The notes below the pieces were generated by a model. The model was not told the DNA's origin and searched no databases. It saw only the letters and a program-made list of their open reading frames with translations. 64,000 nucleotides of DNA from Stomorhina lunata (taxonomy: Eukaryota > Arthropoda > Insecta > Diptera > Rhiniidae). The first letter of the stretch is position 1. Each line of letters starts with the position of its first letter. Shown in pieces: positions 57,850 through 64,000 of the stretch. The DNA lies in the NCBI GenBank assembly GCA_933228675.1, contig OW121741.1, positions 118,770,716 to 118,834,715 of the forward strand, given 5' to 3'. A program made the translations under genes and the position numbers.

Positions 57850-60660
57850 TTTGAAGAAAATTTTTTCAAACTTACTGAATTTTAAAGGAAATTTTTCACA
57901 AATTCCAAATTTCCATATTTTTTTTTTTATTTTAAATTTTTATAGGAAAATTTTAAAAAAATTCTTAATTTCATTAGAAATTTAAAAAAAATTCTTAATT
58001 TCATTAGAAATTTTTAAAAAATTTCTTAATTTTATAGAAAACTTTTCACATATTTCGTAATTTTAAAGGAGACTTTTGGTTTTTTTTTTTTTAATTTTAT
58101 AGGAATTTTTTAAAAAATTTCTTATTTTTATAGAAAATTTTTCCAAAATTTCTTTCTTTTATAAAAAATTTTTAAAATATTTCATATTTTGATAAGAAAT
58201 ATTTAAAAAATTTCTTAGTTTTATAAGAATTTTTTTTAACAATTTTTAATCGGAAATTTTTATCGGAAATTTTTCAAAAATTTATTTTTCTTATAGGAAT
58301 TTTTTCAAAAGTCTTTTTTTTTATAGAAAACTTTCAAAAAATTCATATTTCTATATGCAATTTTTAAAAAAATTCTTGTCTTTATAAATTTTTGAAAAAT
58401 ATTTTCTTATTTTTAGACGAAAAATTAAAAAAATTTCTTTATTTTGATAGAAATTTTTAAAAAAATTTGAAATTTTATAGGAAATTTTTCAAAAATTTCT
58501 TATATTTAAATGAAATTTTTCAAAAATCATTTATTTTAATAGAACATTTTTTAGAAATTTCATATTCTTTTAAGAAAATTTTAAAGAAATTTCTTATTTT
58601 TATTCGATTTTTTTTAAAAATTTTATATTTTTATATGAAATTTTTTAAAAATCTCTTATTTGCATATGAAACATTTAAAAAGTTTCCTAGCTTTATAAGA
58701 ACTTTTTTAACAATGTTTAATTTTTATAGGAAATTTTTTAAAAATTACTTAGAAAATTTTTAAAAAATTCTAATTTTTTTTTTGAATTTTTTCCTATAAA
58801 GGAAATTTTCCATTTTTATAGAATTTTTTTTTTTCAAAATTTCTTTTTTAAAAGTGTCTTGTTTTGAAAAGAAAAGTTTTAAAAAATTTCTTGTTTTATA
58901 TCAAATTAAAAAAAAAATCTTGTTTTATATTTTATAATTTTTGTGTTATATTTTATAATTTATATTTTTAAAAAAATTTTGAATTTTTATCGGAAATTTT
59001 TCGAAAGTTTCTTATATTTAAAGGAAACTTTTCAAAAATCTTTTATTTTAATAGAAAGTTTTTAAAAATTTCATATTCCTCTAAGAAAATGTTTTTAAAA
59101 ATTTTATATTTTTATAAGAAATTTTTAAAAAATTTCATATTTTTATAGGAGATTTTTAAAAAATGTCTTATTTTCATATGAAATATTTTAAAAGTTTCCT
59201 AATTTTATAAGAACTTTTTTAAGAATTTTTAATTTTTATAGGAAATTTTTAAAAAATTTCTAATTTTCATTAGAATTTTTTCCTATAAAGGAAATTTTTC
59301 AAATTTTTTTTTTTTTTTAATTTTTTGTTTTTATAAAAACTTTTTAAAAATGTCTTGTTTTTAAAAGAAAATTTTTAAAAAATGTCATGCTTTTATATCA
59401 AATTTTTAAAAAATAACTTGTTTTATAGTTTTTGAAAAATTTTTAAAAAATTTTTTAAATAAATTTTTCATAATTTTTTAAATAAATTTTTCAAAATTTT
59501 TTTTAAATAAATTTTTAAAAACATTTTTTGAGATATTTCAAAAATTTCTAATATTTTAAAATTTCTAAATTTTTTTAGGAAATTTTTGGGAAATTTTTCG
59601 AAAATTTGTAATTTTTATAAAAAATTGTACAAAAATTTCTTATTTTTAAAGGAAATTTTTCAAAAATATCTTATTAGAGGAAATTAAAAAAAAAAAATAC
59701 TTATTTATATAGGAAATTTTTAAAAAAGTTTTTATTTTTATGGGAAATTTTTCAAAAATTTCTTATATTTATGAAAATGTTTCAAAATTTCTTATTTGAT
59801 TTCTTGTAAAAAAAAATTTTAAGATTTCTTATTTTTTGAAGAAATTTTCAAATTTTTTTAAGCAATTTTTCAAAACTTTAAAAAAACAATTTGTATGGAA
59901 ATTTAAAAAAAACTTGTTATTTTGGTAAGAAATTTTGCAAAAATTTCTAATTCTTTTAGGAAACTTTTAAAAAATTTATTATTTTTATAAGAAATTTTTT
60001 ATTTTTATAAGATTTTTGGTTTTTTATAGAAATGTAAAAAAACTATATTTGTACGAAATTTTTAAAAAAATTAATTAATTTATGGAAATTTTTCAAAAAC
60101 TTTTTATTTTTATAAGAAATTTTTTTATAGTAAAATTTTCAAATATTTCTTATTTTTGTAAGAAATTTTTTTAAAAATTTCTTATTTTTATAGGAAATTT
60201 TTCAAAAGTTGCTTATCTTAATAGGAAATTTTTTAAAAATCGTTTATTTTTATAGAAAATTTTTAAAAAATTTCTTATTTTTATAGGAAATTTTTAAAAA
60301 TTTCTTATTTTTATAGGAAATTTTTAAAAAAATTCTTATTTTAATAGCAAATTTTTCAAAAACTTCTTCTTTTTAAAGGAATTTTTTTTAAAAACTTACT
60401 AGTTTTATAGGAAATTTTTCAAAAATTCTTAATTTTATGGACAATTTTTCAAAAATTTCTTCTTTTACCAGTAAATGTTCCAAAAATTTCTGATATTTTA
60501 AACAATTTTTCAAAAGTTTCTGATTTTTATAGGAAATTTTTGATTTTTTTTTTTTGGATTTTTTTTTAATATCTGATATTTTATAGATTTTTTTTATTTT
60601 TATAACAAATTTTTTAAAAACTACTTAGTTGTATAGTAAATTTTTTTTCTTTCATAAGTT
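57850..60660. repeat. Satellite array J, diverged 31-bp monomers (T-form)
   Basis: Same family as arrays F, G and I. Segments near 56000-56800 and 59640-60540 share a series of non-consensus landmarks in the same order (for example TAAATTTTAAGATTTCTTATT-like sequence, AATTAATTTATGGAAA, GTTGCTTATCTTAATAGGAA-like sequence, CTTACTAGTTTTATAGG, ATTCTTAATTTTATGGACAA). This indicates a segmental duplication of roughly 900 bp at a spacing of about 3.8 kb. The 98-codon ORF at 58467-58763 is repeat translation. Confidence 0.9.
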
Positions 60661-61669
60661 ACTTATTTGTGAATCTAAGAAACTAATGGGTGTTATAATA
60701 AAATTTACTTGGACATAGCAGTCGTTCGTATAAAATTTCAATACTAATGAATGAAATCTTTGATGATCTTTGTCCAATTAAACTATGCGAATTTATCGTA
60801 ATCCAGTAGTATTGAAATGATTTTCTACAGTAATTATTGTGTCAGTCTAATCACTCAAGTTATCCTTCAAATATTATTTAATTAAACACTTTAAGATTTA
60901 CATTCTTGTACCAAGTGAAGCTTTTGTAATAACATTTACACACAATCTGTTTATATGAATGTGTGTATATCATGATCTACTAAAGGACATACTACCTATT
61001 TGTGTATGTATGTAAAACAAACACACTCCATTAAATATATTTTCTAAGAAAACATAAGCTCATCTAATGGCTACAAATGATGTACTTTAAATATTGTCGT
61101 TATTAAGCCAATGTAGAAGATAGAAGGACACAGAGACACATACGCTTTTACCCACTTATCACTACAAGCCAAAGTTGGAAACTCGAAACACTAAAGTGCT
61201 ACTCTATATTATATCAAAGAAGATGGTGAACTTTTTCGAAAACATACACAACCCCACTCCTAAACAAACATACACAAACTGATAACAGGATGGTATTAGA
61301 AAAGTTGTGTTACTTTTCTTTACTAAAACAACAACGTTATAATAGTTAATGTAGCATTTTGTTCCTGGAAAACATCGTTTTCAGTGTCCCTTTTAGTTTA
61401 AGTTGTTTTACTGTGTTGTTATTTTTAGTGCTGGATTTTTTATTCTCGTTTTTTTTATTCTTTTGTATTTTTTATTGTTTTTTATGAGCCTGAAGGTGTC
61501 CATGTCATATTCTAGATTTTTGTTGTAGTGAGTTTTATTGTTGCTATTCTTGTATTTTTAGTACCAAGCTGCCTCTTTAAGTAGACCTTTAAACAATGTT
61601 CATATATGTTTCCGATTTCGAGGGTAGATATTAAAAGTTCTTTAGAGTAAATAGGAAATGTAATATTTT
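60661..61669. other. Spacer at a strand switch between satellite blocks, no gene
   Basis: About 1 kb of AT-rich unique sequence between array J (T-form) and array K (A-form). No ORF or element ends were recognised. Confidence 0.35.
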
Positions 61670-62314
61670 TCTAAATTTAAATAAGAAATTTTTAAAAAAA
61701 TGTTCTCTAAAAATTGTACGTTTTTTTCCTAAACTAATAACAAATTTTTAAAAATTCTTTATAGTAATAAAAAACTTTTGAAAATTTTTTGCAAAAGGTA
61801 GAAATTTATTAAATATTTCCTACAAAAATAAGAAATTATTGTAAAATCTCCTATAACAAAAAATTTTTTTTTTTTAATTTCCTACAAAAATAAGAAATTT
61901 AAATAAAAATCCTATAAAAATAAAAATTTTTTGAAAAAATTTCCTATAAAAATAAGAAATTTTTGAAAAATTTTCTATAAAGAAAAATAATTTATAATGT
62001 GGAAACACAACATAAATTCTGGTTCAAATAAAAGTAATTACTTTCAAAAATAAGAAATTATTGAAAATTTCCTATAAAAATAAGAAACTTTTAAAAAGAT
62101 CTCCTTTTAAAAAAGAAAACTTTTTAAAATTTCCTATAAAAATAGGAAATTAAAAAAAAATCTTCTTTAAAAAAAGAAATCTTAAAAAGAAATTTTTAAA
62201 AAGATCTCCTTTAAAAAAAAAAAAATCTTTTTAAAATTTCTTATAAAAATAAGAAATTAAAAAAAAACTTCCTTTAAAAAAATAAATCTTTTTTAAAATT
62301 TAATATAAAAATAG
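61670..62314. repeat. Satellite array K, diverged 31-bp monomers (A-form)
   Basis: Units read TTTCCTATAAAAATAAGAAA then TTTTTGAAAAA, the strand opposite to array J. Diverged variants such as GATCTCCTTTAAAAAA recur. Confidence 0.88.
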
Positions 62315-62710
62315 GAACTATATTGATTCACTGGAGCACCGTCGCAATGTGGGTTGTGTCACACTGTTCTATCGTTACTACTTTGGAATGTGCTCTAATG
62401 AAATCAGGGAACTCGTTCCCGAAACTAGAATTTTTTTACGCAATACACGTCTATCTGTTAGAGCTCATCCCTTCGTAGTCGATTGGCCAGTAGACAGAAC
62501 AACACACTACAGAGAAAATTCATTCTTTAGCCGTACAGTTCGTATGTGGAATTTACTTCCCGCAGAAATTTTTCCTGCCAGTTGCAATATAGGAAAGTTC
62601 AAATCAAATGTCCATAAACACTACTCCATCTATCCACCCTCCCATAACCTATTTTCCTAGTTCCAACACAATGCATTGCATAAGTAGGGGTCATCCCCTG
62701 AGTGCTGGTC

Positions 62711-62742
<32 letters not shown>
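62315..62742 (+). mobile_element. Severely 5'-truncated non-LTR retrotransposon with A30 tail
   Basis: An open frame entering near 62313 encodes the C-terminal end of a LINE ORF2. A short untranslated region (62661-62712) and an uninterrupted run of 30 A (62713-62742) follow. It is inserted in satellite DNA (array K to array L). The left edge lies between about 62310 and 62325. No exact target duplication was recognised, because both flanks are A-rich. Confidence 0.85.
62322..62660 (+). pseudogene. C-terminal fragment of a LINE ORF2
   Basis: The translated frame includes DSLEHRRNVGCVTLFYRYY, then CSNEIRELVP, RNTRLSVRAHPFVVDWP, NSFFSRTVRMWNLLP and FKSNVHKH, and ends at a TAG (62658-62660). 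This pattern of RR..V..L.LFYRYY, HPFVV, SF..RT..MWN.LP and a final FK is a hallmark of the region downstream of the reverse transcriptase domain in many insect non-LTR elements. Everything upstream, including both catalytic domains, is missing. It differs from the C-terminus of the ORF2 at 52950-55871, so it belongs to another family; clade not assigned. Confidence 0.85.
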
Positions 62743-62743
<1 letters not shown>

Positions 62744-64000
62744 AAGAAATTTTTTAAAAATTTTTAAAAGCTACAAGAATTTTTTTAAAAATTTCCTACA
62801 AAAAATAAGAAAGTTTTGCAATTTTTTTTTATAAAAATTAGAAATTTATGAAAAATTTCTTATAAAAATAAGAAATTTATGAAAAAGGTTTATAAAAATA
62901 AGAAATTTTTGAAAAAATTTTCTATAAAAATAAGAAAATTTTGAAAAATTTTCTATTAAGATAATACATTTTTTCAAAAATTTCCTATTAAATAAATAAA
63001 TTTTTTTCAAAAATTTCCTATAATAAAAGAAATTTTCGAAAAATTTTCTATAATAAAAGAAATTTTCGCAAAATTTCCTATAAAAATTTAAATTTTTTGA
63101 AAAATTTTCTATAAAAATATGAAAGTTTTAAAAAAATTTCTATAGAAAAATGACAAATTTTTAAAAACTTTTTTATAAAAATAAGAAATTTTTGAAAAAC
63201 TTCCTATAAAAATTTTTGAAAAACTTCCTATAAAAATATGAATTTTTTTAAATATTTTTTATAGAAATTTCCTAAAAAATTAAGAAATTTTTGAAAAATT
63301 TCCTAAAACAATTTTGAAAAATTTCCAATTAAAATAAAAAATTTTTGAAAAATTTCCTTTGAAAAAAAAATAAATTTTTGAAAAATTTCCTATAAAAATA
63401 AGAAATTTTTGACAAAAACCTCTATAGAAAAATAACAAACTTTTAAAAACTTTCCTATAAAAATTAAAAATTTTTGAAAATAAGAAATTTTTGAAAAAAT
63501 TCCTATTAAACTAAGAATTTTTTAATAAATTTCTTATAAAAAATAAGAAATTTTTTAAAAAATTACCTATAAAAAAAGACGTTTTGAAATATTTCCTATT
63601 AAAGAATAAATTTTTGGAAAATAAAATTTTTATAAGAAATAAAATTTTTGAAGAAAATTCCTTTAAAAATAAGAAATTTTTGAAAAATTTCTATAAAAAT
63701 TAAAATTTTTTGAAAAATTATAAAAATAATAATTTTTTGAAAAATTTCATGTAAAACTAGTATAAATGACCTATAAAATTCAAAATTTTTTGAAAAATTT
63801 TATATAAAAATAAGAAATTTTAATCATTTTCCTATAAAAATAACAAATTCTAAAAATAATAAAATTTCTATAAAAATTAAAATTTAAGAATAAAATTTTT
63901 TGAAAAAATTCCTATAAAAAAAAAAGAAAATTTTTAAAAATTGTCTATAAAAATAAGAAATTGTTGTAAAATTTCTCTTGAAAATAAGAATTTTTGAAAA
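62743..64000. repeat. Satellite array L, diverged 31-bp monomers (A-form), runs off the window
   Basis: Continuation of array K after the LINE tail, with units such as TTTCCTATAAAAATAAGAAA then TTTTTGAAAAA. It reaches the right edge of the window. Confidence 0.9.

Noticed and set aside
57496..57885. 129-codon ORF with a hydrophobic stretch
   Set aside because: Composition is Ile/Phe/Lys/Tyr-rich as expected from AT-rich DNA, no domain is recognisable, and its C-terminal third is translated satellite repeat.
58467..58763. 98-codon ORF rich in Phe, Lys, Ile and Leu
   Set aside because: It is an in-frame read through 31-bp satellite units; 31 is not a multiple of 3, so the frame shifts each unit and no conserved repeat protein results.
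62300..62760. Target-site duplication for the truncated LINE
   Set aside because: Flanks share only A-rich similarity (ATAGGAAC versus ACAAGAAA); no exact duplication can be claimed.
4446..64000. CRISPR-like array (regular short repeats)
   Set aside because: Repeats are contiguous AT-rich tandem units without unique spacers, in a eukaryotic context; no cas genes.

Overview
This 64 kb window is AT-rich, repeat-dominated, non-coding eukaryotic DNA. It most likely comes from a higher (brachyceran, probably calyptrate) fly. The evidence is a DINE-1/INE-1-like (Helentron-associated) repeat family with its GTCY microsatellite core, a Jockey-like non-LTR retrotransposon, hAT- and piggyBac-type non-autonomous elements with clean target-site duplications, and a general fly-like low-complexity texture. 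I find no conserved host gene. The only long intact open reading frame is retrotransposon ORF2 (minus strand, 52950-55871).

About 28-29 kb (near 45%) is minisatellite/satellite DNA with a repeat length of about 29-32 bp. There are three related groups. (1) Arrays built on the palindrome TTTTCTATAGAAAA with a variable connector (GATGTTCA, GTTATCA, GATCATCA, GATAAC, CGTTAT, TATCGAA) lie at 4.45-9.26, 10.93-13.16, 14.58-17.21 and 27.59-30.37 kb. (2) A 29-bp array built on GCTTCTTTTAGT lies at 24.94-26.48 kb. (3) A 31-bp family built on CCTATTTTTATAGG runs from 38.74 kb to the right edge in several blocks, with strand flips between blocks. Homogeneous cores with decaying flanks suggest unequal exchange.

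The spacers between arrays, and some arrays themselves, carry mobile DNA. There are two piggyBac-type elements flanked by TTAA (3248-3944 and 49291-50582) sharing palindrome spacing. There are three hAT-like elements with 8-bp duplications (18861-19297, 19886-20866, 35577-37505) and one lone arm (about 21115-21610). Complete and broken DINE-1-like copies occur at 1-1407, 20990-21114, 22325-22871, 23338-24142, 24838-24920 and 31911-32727. There is also a probable tRNA-derived SINE near 34.04-34.29 kb, a Jockey-like LINE (52573-55905) with a 15-bp duplication, and a 5'-truncated LINE tail (about 62315-62742).

The most notable feature is a foldback at 11151-11829 with two 193-bp inverted arms. 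Each arm contains a complete-looking type I hammerhead ribozyme motif (11670-11715 on plus, 11265-11310 on minus). Hammerheads of this kind are known from Penelope-like retroelements and retrozymes. The outer end of the foldback arm also recurs three times, about 545-570 bp apart, inside the 27.6-30.4 kb satellite. This suggests that a fragment of this element was captured and amplified as a higher-order repeat.

All assignments come from reading the sequence. Repeat boundaries inside AT-rich arrays are approximate to tens of bases, and no database search was possible.
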